DNA from: Sapria himalayana
Taxonomy: Eukaryota > Streptophyta > Magnoliopsida > Malpighiales > Rafflesiaceae
Assembly (NCBI GenBank): GCA_029783825.1
Contig: JAREIK010012209.1
Coordinates: forward strand, 97,001-161,000
DNA: 64,000 nt
Direction: 5' to 3'
This document shows positions 48,971 to 61,290 of the stretch, in pieces. Each line of letters begins with the position of its first letter. Position 1 is the first letter of the stretch. Below the pieces are notes generated by a model, which worked only from the letters and a program-made list of their open reading frames with translations, was not told where the DNA came from and did not search any database. Made by a program: the position numbers and the translations under genes.

Positions 48971-49884
48971 TGATTAATATTTATTCCTTATTAAGTCAAT
49001 TTCCTTGTTAATGGCATTATCTCACATAATAATATTTTTTTGTGTTATTTTTAATATTTCTAAAGTATTTAAGTTCTTTAGATAAGGTAAAGATGTTGTG
49101 AGCAATATTTGAACATAATGAAATCTTAAAAACTTCAGATGCTAAAGAAGTGCATGATCCCTAGTTATTAAAGAGCCACAAGTAGGAGTAGAAAAAAAAG
49201 AGAAGTTGGAAATGAGTTTTGCAAAGCCTTGCAAAGATATCATGGCATATTACAAAATCGTATAGAAAATTAAAGATGAAGAATACCTCATAACCCATTT
49301 ATGAAATTAATTGAGATATTGTAATTTTGGGGTTTTGATGTTGTTTCTATAATGTTTATAATTTCTAATGTTTCTTATAGGTTAGTGAGCTTAAAATGCA
49401 TGTGGAGAGTTGCATCTATCATTAACTTTTTTTTTGTTTAAGGTTTAAATAAAATTAAAGAAAATTATGAATTCACCTTCACTCACTCTCTACTTTCTTA
49501 TATTTTCATTTATTCTCACAATTCAAACAACTTGTGGAAAAAAAATTGAAAATGAGTGACTAAGCATCATTTTTCTTGGGAAAGGTAATTGTTAGCAGCA
49601 AGAGATTTATGGTAAATTAGGGAGTTAAACTGCACAATGCATTATAATTAATATCATTGATTTAATTTTTGTTAAATAATAGGTTCACCTCTCTTTTAAT
49701 TATCTTTTTTTTGGTTATTATTTCATATGATAATAAAATCCAATGAATGATAATTGCTCAATACATTGATTTTACCAAAAATATAGTAGCTAGATTCATA
49801 AAGTGGAAAGACTGCCCAATTCTAGTGGACACAAGTTTTATCCCTAGAGATGCCAGATACATGCCCAATGGTGTCTTTACCAAA
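48971..49884. other. AT-rich spacer, nothing recognised
   Basis: No domain or repeat boundary seen before the hAT-like element. Confidence 0.5.
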
Positions 49885-49892
49885 TGTCAAAT
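49885..49892. other. Target duplication of hAT-like element, left
   Basis: TGTCAAAT, identical to 50282-50289. Confidence 0.85.
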
Positions 49893-50281
49893 TAGAGGTG
49901 TCAACCAGGCCGGGCCAGCTCGGGTGTGCTGTGCCCCAACCCGTCGTGCCGTGCCGAGCACGTGTGCACTACACGTGTGACCACGCACCAAATGTGATCA
50001 ATATGAGCCGACGTCCGATATGTGAGGCTCGCCGAGCCCAGAAAGGGCGAAAATGTGCCCCAGCATGGCAGCATGCTGCTGAAGCCCTAATTTTTTTAAA
50101 AAAATTAGGGTTTTGTCTGACCCAAATCGGGGCAAACCCAGTGGTTTTCAGGTTGTAGGTTCGTGCCGGACTAGGCACGACATGGTTACTGTACCGTGTC
50201 GTGCTTGGCTCGGAATGATAGCCTAGTTGGGCGGCCTAAAACTGGGCGGACCGGCCCGACCCAACCCGTTTGTCACCTTTA
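49893..50281. mobile_element. hAT-like non-autonomous element, 389 bp
   Basis: Terminal repeats TAGAGGTGTCAA (left) and, on the complement of the right end, TAAAGGTGACAA. Beyond them lie GGCCGGGCC / GGGTCGGGCCGG subterminal blocks. The flanking 8-bp duplication TGTCAAAT is perfect, which fits the hAT superfamily. The interior is GC-rich (CCGTCGTGCCGTGCCGAGC) and contains an inverted ATTTTTTTAAAAAAATTAGGG-like piece, so it stands out from the AT-rich neighbourhood. Open frames within it are by-products of base composition; it encodes no transposase. Confidence 0.88.
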
Positions 50282-50289
50282 TGTCAAAT
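50282..50289. other. Target duplication of hAT-like element, right
   Basis: TGTCAAAT, the second perfect copy. Confidence 0.85.
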
Positions 50290-52389
50290 TCATTTTGTTG
50301 AGACCAGGCTTTACCTACTCCAACCCCAAGACCCCAAGCCCCATATATGAGGGACCATAGAATAATATGAGATGGGTAGGGGGAGAGGAGGGAAAGGAAG
50401 AGATAAAGAAACATTGATTTTTGAAGATTATAATATATGATCCATTGAAAGACAACTTCATAAAAGAAAATATAGGAATTTCCACTTTTGAATTTCTTTG
50501 AATGATTATTATATGACAAGATAATAAGATTTAATAGATATTTGTTGGTAGCTTTATTGATTTTTAAAGACATTATCTATGATCTAAAAGGAATATAACT
50601 CAAGATTAGTACAAGCAAAATATTAAATTAATCATTTGAAATTAATTATTAATCTAATGAATTTGTGAATCTTACCATAAATCTAAATCGGAATCAATTT
50701 AGGAATAGATAATGAATTTCTAACCTAAATGTGATCAACCAAGATCCAAAATCCTAATTGCTAATTGAAATTATTGGCTAATGAATTCTATCTCCATGTG
50801 CTTTTTCGAGTTTTTTTTATTTTTATTTTTTTTATTTTTTTTTCTATTTTTTATGGGCCTTTTTCACATTGAGATGCTGCCTTAGGAAGAAAAATCCGAA
50901 AACAAACAATTTTCCCAGTAAACGCCATAACAAAAAGTGTTTGTAGGTTGCCAAATGCCTTTCATTGACTGCAAGAAGAAAGAAGCATCATTTGTGTTAG
51001 CACCCAAAGCTTTGGAGAGTTCTTAGTCTCCTTTTTGATATTATTATCAAGTCAATTTCATATAGTGGTAATAAAATTTTTTTATAATTTATGTTATCAA
51101 CTAAGTTTTACTTAATTATACCTTCTTCTTCTCCTATGCCAAAAATATCATTTCATTGATGAGAGAAGACCATTATGCTATGTTAATTATGTTGTCCTAG
51201 TTTAGATGTTTTAGGTTATAAATATATTGACCTCACCTACGTGAACAATCAATAAGTAACATAACTACTAGAAAATTTGTAAGAATTATGAGGACTTAGA
51301 AACGTGTGTTTGTCTTAGAAAGATGTGTTTAGCATGATGAATTCAACAATTTCTTGAAAATCAAATAAACACCTCCACTTGCTCATGTAGATTAGAGATA
51401 ATATATCGAAACTATGCAAGATTTAAGAAGTTTAAAGCAAATAAATTATTGGGGAATTGAGTTGTTGAGGCATTTTTCATATACTCAAAAAAATTGTTGA
51501 TTGCATGGAACTAACACCTAGAAAATCAATTGCAACACCTACAAGATAAAGGGTGAAACAAGAATATGGTGGTAAATGGTGATAGTGATGCTAAATAAAA
51601 ATGGTTGCTGCAAAATCAATTAAAGAAAGTGTTTTATGATATTTTTTTTTTTAGAATCCATAATGATTGAATGAGAAAGAGAATTTAAGATTAAGTTAGA
51701 AAACATTTGTTGTGGATTTCTAGAAAGAATTTGAAAGATAGATGACATATGTGTCATACATAATTGAGGGAAAAACAAAAAAAAATTCAATGGTATCAAA
51801 GCCATAAATTAGATATGACACAAATATTTCTAAATAGCTAATCAAGAGTTGTGAAGATTTCTTTGAGGCTGAAATGGATCAAAAATCTATTGGGTTAGTC
51901 CATCAAGCAGCACCACAACTCTTCACACTAAGATGAACCCAATGGAAAATGAGGGTTAGAAAAATAAATGAACAAAATATGAAACAACAAGTGATGGAGA
52001 GGTTCAAAATATTTTTTTCTTCTTCCACCTATGATGGTAAAGCTAGAACTCATGGGACCTAATGATTCAAATGTTCCAAACATAAAATATTTTACCTGGA
52101 GATATGAAAGTAATACTTTTGACTTATATCATATGTAGGAAAGAAAATAGGAGAAGTACTTTTGGAAAGAAATAACCTATTTATGAGCAAATAAAAAGAT
52201 CACCTACTTTGGGAATGTTCAAAAATGATAAATGAAGAGCCACTTAAAAGCTCTAGTAGGATGGTTCAAGCAAAAGTCTCCACATTGAACCAACAATTTG
52301 TTGAAAAAACAATGATAGTTGTTTCCGATGCAAGAAATTTATTGTATTAATAATCACTTAAATTTATAGTTTAATCCTCTTGTTGATTT
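50290..52389. other. Unassigned DNA, perhaps decayed gypsy gag at the end
   Basis: The first 1.5 kb shows nothing. The last 500 bp precedes a gypsy protease relic in the same orientation and may be its gag, but no motif is clear. Confidence 0.4.
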
Positions 52390-52687
52390 AATAGGGATTG
52401 CTCTAATATTAAAAATTATAATCAATATTTTATTTGATTATGGAGATGTTCATTCTTTAATTTCAAAAGATTTTTTTAAATTAGGAATACTTCACACTAT
52501 TACACAAAAGTTATTAGATAACACTACCATCTAAATAAATTGAATTCCAATCTAATTCTTCAAAAATATTTGTTATAATTTTAAAATAAAGAATTAGTTA
52601 GTTAAATCATATTGAACTTATTCAAACTTAATACGGTCCTAAGAATGGATTGGTTATCAACTTATAATAATAGAATTGAGTATATTT

Positions 52688-53230
52688 GTTAGAATTTTCT
52701 ATCTATGTATATATAGTGATTATACTGAATGTAACATCAATGAATTATGTAGAACATAACACAATATCATAAGAACTAAGAAGAACATAACACAACTATA
52801 AAAAAAATACTAGTTTTAACATAGTTCACTAGTCATTTAATACGACTAGCTATGACCACCATGAAGCACATAATATTTACAGATTTATTAACCCAAAATA
52901 TTTCAATACATAATCAAGAGAGAGAGAGAGAAGAAAAAGAATAGAGGTAACATTTGCGATTACAGAGACAACATATATATATATATATATATAATAATTA
53001 GGGTTCTACATAAAATAGAAATAAGTTGGATCTTCATAGTGGACTGGGTTGTGCTCCAAAAATTCCCTCAGCCCACTGACCAGGCAATGGGATCCCTGTT
53101 ATTGTCCCAATACCACGTATCCAACCTCTTAACATTATAGTACCTGCATCTATAAATAAAAATAGAAAAACTAAGTAGAGGGGTAAGGAAATAGATAACA
53201 AAACAAATAAATACTACAATATTAATAGAT
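52688..53230 (-). mobile_element. 543-bp insertion in gypsy relic carrying a gene 3' end
   Basis: Splits the gypsy relic between protease and RT. The flanks carry the same nine bases, AGTATATTT (52679-52687 and 53231-53239). The content on minus is intron-like sequence, a short coding exon (see 53034-53143), then a roughly 350-bp AT-rich, 3'-UTR-like stretch with a TA run and a CT run. A 9-bp duplication plus captured gene sequence suggests a Pack-MULE-like insertion, but I see no convincing terminal inverted repeats, so the class is uncertain. Confidence 0.55.
53034..53143 (-). pseudogene. Captured last coding exon of an unidentified gene
   Basis: Minus strand: acceptor TTTATTTATAGATGCAG| followed by an open reading frame of 35 codons ending in TGA at 53034. 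It reads TIMLRGWIRGIGTITG, then IPLPGQWAEGIFGAQPSPL. The hydrophobic, Gly/Trp-containing sequence and the clean splice acceptor and stop look like a real protein C-terminus. The exon has no stop or shift, unlike the gypsy sequence around it, so the insertion is younger. I do not recognise the protein. Confidence 0.5.
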
Positions 53231-54500
53231 AGTATATTTTTGGAGAGTTAGGAAAGAAGAATTCCTTATTAATTGAGTGAAAGGAATGGGAAGATGATAA
53301 CCAAGAATGACAAGAAGCTAGAACATATGTTAATAGTTAATGAATTTTCCATGGTTGCTACTTAATAAAGAGATTGAATATGAGATTGAGAATTTGCATA
53401 GTATGATTTATATTTCCACATAATGAATGGAATGCATCAACTTTAAAGAGCTAAAAGTACAAATGTAATATTTGATAGACAAAAACTATATTCTTGTTAG
53501 TTATTCACAATGTGAACCACTAGTATTATTCATAAAAAAGAAAAAATGAAACAAAAAGAATATGCATCGACTATAAAAAGTTGAATAGTTTCTCTATTAT
53601 GAATGGATAGCTTTTCTCATGAATTGATGAATTATTTGATCAATTACAAAGAGCATATGTCTTTTTGAAAATTGACTTGTGATTGAGATATCTCTTATTT
53701 AAGATTAAAGAAGTGGACTTTCCATTGATAGCATTTAGCAAGTGATACAACTACAATGAGTTTTTTATAATATCATTTATGCTTGATAATTTTAATGAAA
53801 CATCCATGAATTTGATGACATAAGTTTTCAATGAGTACTTGGACAAATTTATTTTTGTGTCAATGATGATATTTTAGTTTCCTAATGATCCCTTAAATAA
53901 CACGGTGCATACTTGAAGAGTGTGTCACAATCCTATAAAAGAAGTAGTTACATGTGAAGTTTGAGGGGTGTGAATTGTGACTTCAACAAATTGTATTCAT
54001 GGGTAATTAACTTACATTGAACCAATTAAAGTTGAAGTAATTAATAACTAGTTACCACCTATGAATTAAAATTTAGATAACAATTTTTGTTGGACTTCTA
54101 AGCTATTACATAAAATTCATGAAATGTTTTGTATATATTGGTTTGAAAGATATGCAGAAGAAAGAAAAAGTTCAGAAGGATTTGTCATGCAAAGTTGTGT
54201 CAAAAAATAATCTAGATTGTGTCAAAAAATAGTCTAGATTGTGTCATAATTAAGAAAGAAAAAGTGATCACTTACACATTTAAACAATTAAAGGAACACA
54301 AGATAAAACAATTAAAGCATAATTTGGAATTGGTGGGGGTGGATTTTTCTTTGAAGATATAAGGATACATGCAAAAAACTTTAAAATCATTACCGATCAT
54401 AAAGGTTTCAAATAGATATTCTCACAAAAATAACTGAATATGAGAAACCTAACGACAAAATGAAATAAAAGACAGACTTAGGTATTTACATGTTGCTTAT

Positions 54501-55265
54501 GCAGTGAATTTTATGTGTTATTCTTTAGATTATCATGTCTAGTCTTAAAATTTGGATAGCATCTAATAGCAACCTAATATAAAATGATAATAGCACAATA
54601 AGATTCCAAATTGTAGCACATTATTGATTCATGTAATAAGAAAAAAAAATCATGAGGAAGCATGCATAAAATACAACCTTATAGAAAAAATTCGAAAGGG
54701 ATAGGGTTGAAGAGAAAACTCTAATTGAGTCGATTCTCCATCATGTTTAAGTAGATAAGAAAATCCATGTTTTCACCTAGCAATAGCAATCACAAATCTC
54801 CCCTTCTCTTTCCACGCACATTACTTTTTCTTTTCTTGCATGCAACCTTTAATTTCTTTCTCTCTCTCATTAATAACAACATGCATAATGGGAAATGTGT
54901 TTTGTTGTCATGCCACTTTTACTGTTGCAGCCTTGGAAAAAAACCACCCACAAAAACAAGCATCAACATGTTTCAAAAAAAATACCAACTTAAAATAAAA
55001 CAAATAGATTTAAATTAATTTAATTTGATTCAAACTTTAATTAAACAATTTTAACTAGTATACCAACCTCAAGCATTCCCAATAAATCTCAAAATCTATC
55101 TTTGGTTGGCAAAAAAAATACCAATACATGATTAAAATAAATTAAGCTTTACTATAATTAATGATTTTATGAACTTATCAACAACATTTTTGTTTGCTTG
55201 TATTTTTTCAGGTATAATATTCTCCAAGAACATCTCAAATCCAATGATACCACCCATTAATATAC
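54501..55265. other. Spacer, nothing recognised
   Basis: AT-rich. A C/T-richer patch at 54.75-54.95 kb has no gene motif. It may include the decayed 3' LTR of the next copia relic. Confidence 0.4.
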
Positions 55266-55269
55266 TAAG

Positions 55270-56380
55270 ACATCTAGTAAAATGTTAATTTTTAGAGAGG
55301 TGGATTACACTATGACTATCATAACAAATAATGAAAACATGCTATTGTACATATAAGTATACATAAACTTTTTTGTCCACAAGATATATCTGCAAATTTC
55401 ATTGACTACAATAAACTTAGCCTAATTTGCTAGACAATGCTATGCACTTTTATAGCTTGGATTATCAAGATATAAATCTTCCTCCATAAATTATTAAAGA
55501 ACCTAAGGCGAACTTCTTTGATTCTAGATTATTGACCATATTAGTATTAGTATATTCGAGAAGAATGAGATTTTACTCTTCACACACAAAGATAATTGTG
55601 ATGTACCTCAAAGGTACATTGGGATAAATTTCACTACTACCCTTTAATACATACCTAGGTGAGAAAGAAAGTAAATGATAACATTGGTAGTATATGATAT
55701 ATCTAATTTAATATAGATCATAGTATATGTAAGACTACCAACAATTGTTGCACATAGAACTTGATTCATGTATTTCTTTTCCTCATTAGTCTTATGACAA
55801 CACTTGAGTGAGGTTTTTCAGTTAAGAAAATTATGACTGCTTAGCCTCAGACAATGCTCATCCCTGGCATTCAGCTAACCGACTTATATATTTCATAGAA
55901 AAGACTTCTTTAGCTCCCCTTTCAACTTGTAAATTTGAGCTATATTGTGGTTGATGATCAACATATCATCAACATATAGTAAAAGTATAAGTCATTCATA
56001 ATATAATTAAATGAATGAAAAATAAACAATGGTCTTGAGTGGTATGCTAAAAGTCATAAGACTCCATACATAAATATAATTTTTTACAACTACCTCTGGG
56101 TTTACTTAAGCCATTACAAACTCATTCTTGGTTTACATACCAAACTTTCTTTGCCTTCAACCTAAAATTATGTAGACTATTTCATGTAAAGTATCTTGTG
56201 AAGGTTATCAAGAAGAAATGATGTCTTCACATTGAGTTAATCAATTTGTAATAAGTTGGCGACAAGACTCAGAGCAACTTGAACTTCACAATAAGAAAGA
56301 AATCACATCAAAGTCAACTCCTTTTTTATGATTAAAATTTTTAATGAGTAACTAAGCCTTATATCTCAATTAAGAATCAT
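55270..56380 (-). pseudogene. Ty1-copia RT/RNase H relic (minus), second
   Basis: Minus-strand reading from about 56380: KKGVDFDVISF, VALSLVANLLQID, LNVKTSFLLDNLHKILYMK, VEGKESLVCKPRMSL, then DHC-like and LYFYYMLMI/LYVDDMLIINHNIAQIYKL near 55970. After a gap, RNase H: LLEYTNTNMVNNLESKKFAL, GSLIIYGGRFIS, CIALSSKLG and finally YDSHSVIHLSKN near 55275. These match copia polyprotein landmarks in order, including YVDDM and the CDSQSAIHLSKN-type RNase H end. There are many stops. It is a different copy from 31.96-33.08 kb. Confidence 0.85.
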
Positions 56381-57015
56381 GATCATTATATTTTAGTATG
56401 AAGATATACTAATTCTTCAATGTATGCTTCCCTTTAGATAAGGGAACTAGATTGTAAGTATGATATGTATAAAAAGTTAACTTCCTAAAATAACTTGTGC
56501 TTGCCAAATTCATAAGTGATATATAATTATAGTATCTTGAAGATGACTAGTCAGACCTAGAACTAATCATATGGCTCTAGTTCATTATTTGAATGCTTAA
56601 TTCCTTCCCTTGATAAGATTAATCTATGAGAGGAAGATGTGGTAGGTCTATGCAAACAAGGATTCTTTTGGGTTTATACACGTTACTACTATGATGCATA
56701 TCATCTATAAGTTAATATTCTAGAAAAGTAGCATTTCACCTCCTAGAAATTTGGTCTCACAATTTCATTCGAACTCTTTATATACATTTCCAAAAAAGAT
56801 GCAAGGAAGAGTAATGTCATCAAATTTTCATCTCTCATCCTTGAGAATGTAAACAAAGGCTTTATGGTTAATATTCTCAAATAATTATATGAGATATTTT
56901 TTCAAGTACAAACCCTATTAGTAATATTACCATTTAGCATGATCATATAGTACATTTTGATTAAATTAACAGTCATAAGCATAATTTTTCCCCAAAAATC
57001 CTAGAGAAGCCACAC
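56381..57015. other. AT-rich DNA, probably decayed copia integrase region
   Basis: Continues upstream of the minus-strand RT relic, but no integrase motif could be read. Confidence 0.35.
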
Positions 57016-57780
57016 ATGAGAAATCATGCACCAAACCCACTCCTGAATTGGGTCTCCGGTCATGTGTCTAGACTAATTGAGTGACAGCCCATTGGTGTAG
57101 TTTTTTTTAAATAGCCATGTAAGCTAGATACCACTTTCGTGGCTAGTTGTATTTGAACAAATTAAAAAAAAATTAGATCATGCTGGTATGAACTAACCCG
57201 GAAAGCATGGCCCACTCTAGGGCCAACATAGCCATACAATTTGCAAGCCAACCATGCCATGTGGATCACTAGTCTAGTTCCCATTTCATGTCGAGCATAA
57301 CAAGTAATTGACACAACATGATGATGCTATGTAGTGTTGTGATGTGCTCAGCATGACATGATGGTGCCACACTGTAATGGGTCATGCCAACATGACATGA
57401 CCAATTTGTCATCTCTACATGCAAACATGATACTTTTTCTTAGCCATGCCATGTAGGCATGACCACGTGGAAGTCAAGCCTTACAAAAGCTATCAACCCA
57501 CAGAGAGAAACTGAGAGTGCTTGGTTGTGCTGAGCTAGGTTGGACCTATCTTGATCCCATCATGATTGGGTCGGGCATAAATTTGTGCTTGACCCATACC
57601 ACAACTAACTTGAGTTAGCCTATTGGTGCTAGTGGCCTACAATGCACTCATCCATGGGTTAGGTGAGGCCCTAGCCAAAGCTAGTGGGCCTAGGCAATGG
57701 TCTCGGCTAGGCTAGGCTAGGCCAAGCCCTAGCCACAACTTGTGGACCTGGGTAGTGGCTATGTCAAAATAATGTAAAAA
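57016..57780. repeat. GC-richer hAT-like debris
   Basis: Two GC-richer islands with ATGGCCCACTC, GGGTCATGCCAACATG, ATTTGTCATCTCTA (resembling a TTGTCACCTCTA hAT-type end) and GGCTAGGCTAGGCTAGGCC. The vocabulary is like the 389-bp element at 49.9 kb, but no paired ends or target duplication were found. Confidence 0.4.
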
Positions 57781-59367
57781 TATTATATATATATATATAT
57801 ATAATACATATAAATTAAATTTTTAAAAAATCAATGTAAACAAAACAACATAAATCAAAAATGCAACAAAAAAATACCCTCTAGTCTTAATTGAAAATAT
57901 AAATTTATATCCATTCGCTTTCATAATTCAAAAATAAAAAAAAATATTGAATATCATGGACATCAGTTAGCACTAATAGTAGTATCATAAACTGATAAAC
58001 ATAATATCAGTCACACTCACTTTATCTAATTTAGATAATCATAGCTCCAAGAGTTGGTATAATTATTTTTCATGTATATCATCATTCATTTGTCGCTCTT
58101 TAACTATATCTTGAAAATTCACTTATGTATCATTATAATCTTTTAAGCATGAGAAAGCTTAGTAATATCTATATATAGTATACTTTTTCTATTTGAAATT
58201 ATATTAATAGCAACAAAAAACCATACTCCAATGCTATTCTAGACACCATATGAGTAAGTAGATCATGTGTTATTTTAGATAATAGGAAAAAGGTGCATTT
58301 GTATGATTCTATCAAGTTAATATGTTAAAATTTCAAATGTCATTATGGGATAAGATAAAGTAATAATCAATATTTAAGTATCATGATAGCTTACTCTTAT
58401 TTGATGGACCTTTTCATTATTTGCCCTAAAAAACTAGATAAAAAGTTATTATCTCGGAATATTATGTCCATCTTCGTATTCGAAGGCTCGCTAATACTAC
58501 CAAACATAATTTCAAAATATTTAAATATGTTATTTGATTATATGTAAATCATACTCTCTAGCTCTTATGGTTGGTTCTTGCAAACAAATATATATTTTAT
58601 ATTATTTTATATTCATTCAATATGTATAGATAAGTAGGCAATAAAGAGATATAATTATTATTTTATTTCATTGTGTATTTGTTCTAATGAGAAAAATAAT
58701 TTTAATCTAGCTTGCACTATTAAGTTTATTATATAACACACATACCTAATGTGAAATATCTCTACTAAGGGATTGTCTCTAAGTGTTAGCATACAAATAT
58801 TTATTATCACACAATTATTTGTGGTATTATTAAAGATAATACTATATATTTTATTTTGTATATTATATTCCCTAAAAACACTCAACATATAATCATATAT
58901 GGTAGAGTCATCAAGAGGATAAAAGATCTCACAAAATCCTAAGTTTTTTATTTAATTTATAGTTAGAATTAATAAAGTGAGTAGTGACAAATACATATGT
59001 TTTATTATCATAATTAGTCCAATTGTTAAATATCACCGACACCTCTATACTTTGTATTCTAAGTTTATTAATGGCTATTTTTTTTCTATTTTATAATTTT
59101 TTATAATGACATTCTTACTGGTCGTCATGAGAATCCTACAAAAGTTAAAAGGTGGTCTGAAAGTATTTCTATTTTAAATGAATTAGTATATAATCTTTTG
59201 AAATCTAAGTATACCATCTATTCTAATAATGAAGATGGACACAAACACAAAGACTCCTCCACTTAGTTGAGTTTACTTAAGATCAAATATATCATATTTT
59301 TTGGTGTATTATTTGATGAATTTTCTAACTTGTCAAGTTCCACAAGTATTCTTAGAAATATATTTTG

Positions 59368-59424
<57 letters not shown>

Positions 59425-60134
59425 CTGAATCCTTTTTGATACCTCAATAATTTTTATTTTTAATAATTTTATAGTGGATTCATAATATAGATGCTCGTTT
59501 ATTCTTAGGTTTTATGGTGTCAGGGCCATAATTCACCTATCTCATTTATTCTTAGGTTTATTCTTAGGTTTTAAGGTTTTAAGGAAGATAATCTAGTCTC
59601 ATATATTTTAATTGAGTCTTTGTTATTTAAATTAACCGATCTCATTTTTGTTATACTAACTAGTTTTTTTGTTTGTTTTTCATTTCATATATTTTGAGGA
59701 GATTCTATTTTTTAATTCTAAGATTAAGTACTAAAAATGAAAAATAAAAATAAAACATGCATACCTTGTAGAAATTGAAATCCGAAATGAAGCTTAGAAA
59801 ACACGTATGCTCCACAACCATAATGAAAAAGATTATAAATATCAAATTTTTATTTATAAGTTTTTTTTATTATTTTGAAGGAGGTAGAAATCCACAAGTC
59901 ACTGGGAAAAAAATCCAATGACTACCATGAATGTGATTTAATTTAATTTTTGTATTACTTTACCATCTATTGATATGACATTGAGATGTTTCACTATTTT
60001 TGAACTTGTCGACAATCACCCATTGCTTGAAAATAATGTTTTTTTAAAAATTTGGTGCATGCACATTATGGGCCCCATTCAATATAAAATTATTAAATCT
60101 TGCACTTGGAGTCACCTGCCAATTTTTTAAAAAA
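57781..60134. other. AT-rich spacer
   Basis: No genes. A short TA run lies at about 57784-57803. Confidence 0.5.
59369..59420. repeat. (TA)n microsatellite
   Basis: About 26 TA/AT dinucleotides without interruption. Confidence 0.93.
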
Positions 60135-61022
60135 GGAGGAATTATGTTTGGGGGTATTTCCCCAAAAAATTTTTAAAATTAGAAACTAAAATTTTAATTT
60201 AAAAAAAAATCACAGAACAATAAATTAAAAATAAGGGCACTCAAATTCATAAGTACTAAAATAACCTCGCTTGTTTCCACAGCCCCTAGCTCCTCACCTC
60301 TCACCCATTGCCCCTCATCCCTCGCCTGTCTGCCGTCACCCCTCGCCTCTCTTCCCTCGGCCCTCTTCCCACCACTCTTCTCTCGCCCCTCTCCTTCCAC
60401 CCCTCTCTCCTCACCCCTCTCCCACGAGCTCCATCGTGGAGCTCACTGGAGCTCCACGAAGGAGCTTCGTTGAGCTCCAACGAACTCAACGTATAGCTCC
60501 ATCGAGCACTAGTGAGCTCGACGTGGAGCTCGATTAGCTCCTTCGTGGAGCTCCGTCGAACTCCACAAAGGAATTGACTAGACCTCATCGAGCTCCGGTG
60601 AGCTCCACGTCAAGCTCCAGTGAGATCAACGTCGAGCTTGCTAGAGCTCAACGTAGCTCCTTCGTGGAGCTCCTGTGAGTCCATCATGGAGTAAGCTCCA
60701 TGATGGAGCTTGTGGAGAGGGGGCAGAAAGAGAGAGGTGGAAGGACAAGGAGAGAGGCGAGGGGAGAGGAGAGGTGCGAGGGGAGAGGGAAGAGGGGCGA
60801 GGGCAGATGGGCGAGGGGTGAGGGGCAAGAGCTGAGAGCATACAAGCGAGGGGAGGCTGGCAAGGGGCTAGGTAGATCGACAAGAATAGTTTAGTACTTA
60901 CAAATTCGAGTGCTATTGTTTTTTATTTTATTTTTTGCTTTTTGACTTTTTTTAAATAATAAAATTTTAGTTTCTAATTTTTTTAAAGTTATGGGGAATC
61001 ATCCCTAAACATAATTCCCCCT
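60135..61022. mobile_element. Foldback / long-TIR element, 888 bp
   Basis: The two halves are reverse complements for about 440 bp. Outer arms: GGAGGAATTATGTTTGGGGG at left against, on the complement of the right end, GGGGGAATTATGTTTAGGG. Next, AATTAGAAACTAAAATTTTA is shared. Then come GGGCACTCAAATTCATAAGT (left) and TAGCACTCGAATTTGTAAGT (right, complement). Inner arms are TTGCCCCTCATCCCTCGCC against TTGCCCCTCACCCCTCGCC. The centre (60430-60710) consists of repeated GAGCTC-centred palindromes. The C-rich and G-rich inner arms stand out from the AT-rich flanks. The structure fits a foldback or Mutator-like long-TIR element without transposase. No clear 9-bp duplication was seen. Confidence 0.8.
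60428..60715. repeat. GAGCTC palindromic repeat core
   Basis: About fifteen GAGCTCCA/TGGAGCTC half-sites spaced 10-25 bp apart, for example AGCTCCATCGTGGAGCTC. They form nested small hairpins within the foldback element. Confidence 0.8.
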
Positions 61023-61068
61023 AAATTATTGCATTTTAGTGGTTTTGACTTTAGATCTATCCCCATTT

Positions 61069-61290
61069 TTATGAGTTTTGTATGAAAATAATACATTTTA
61101 AATAAAAAATCCAAAATATAAAACTGGTTTCAAAAATATGCCTAAACTAGTGCGTTTGGAAACAGCGTGTCAATTGCCGTCGTTATGAACGGTAGCCAAA
61201 TGCCACACTGTTTAATTTTAAAAATCAGAGGCCGACATTCACAACGCCGGCTATTGCATTTTAAAAATTTTCAAATGCCGACACTGGGAA
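61069..61290. repeat. Direct repeat, probable MULE end, copy 1
   Basis: TTATGAGTTTTGTATGAAAA, then AATAAAAAATCCAAAATATA and ACTGGTTTCAAAAATATGCC, ending in AACGCCGGC/GAGGCCGAC patches. Homologous to 62544-62760. Confidence 0.7.

Larger units (their letters stand above)
52390..54500 (+). pseudogene. Ty3-gypsy protease-RT-RNase H relic
   Basis: Plus strand. Protease: INILFDYGDVHSLISKDFF (the DSG active site has become DYG) and VLRMDWLSTYNNRIEY near 52633-52680. After a 543-bp insertion comes the linker NGKMITKNDKKLEHMLIVNE at 53286. RT follows: CIDYKKLNSFSIMNG, DELFDQLQRAYVFLKIDL, and VFNEYLDKFIFV, a counterpart of VFxxYLDxFVIVFIDD. Next are pieces matching KLYVKFEGCE and FVGLLSYYIKF, and an RNase H-like QLKEHKIKQLKHNLELVGVD near 54280-54440. 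Stops and shifts are throughout. No integrase follows. Confidence 0.82.

Noticed and set aside
49850..50178. Overlapping frames on both strands in the 49.9-kb GC-rich island
   Set aside because: They fall inside a non-autonomous hAT-like element and cross its boundary; no domain.
60194..60894. Pro/Ser- and Glu/Arg/Gly-rich frames
   Set aside because: They arise from the C-rich and G-rich arms of the foldback element.
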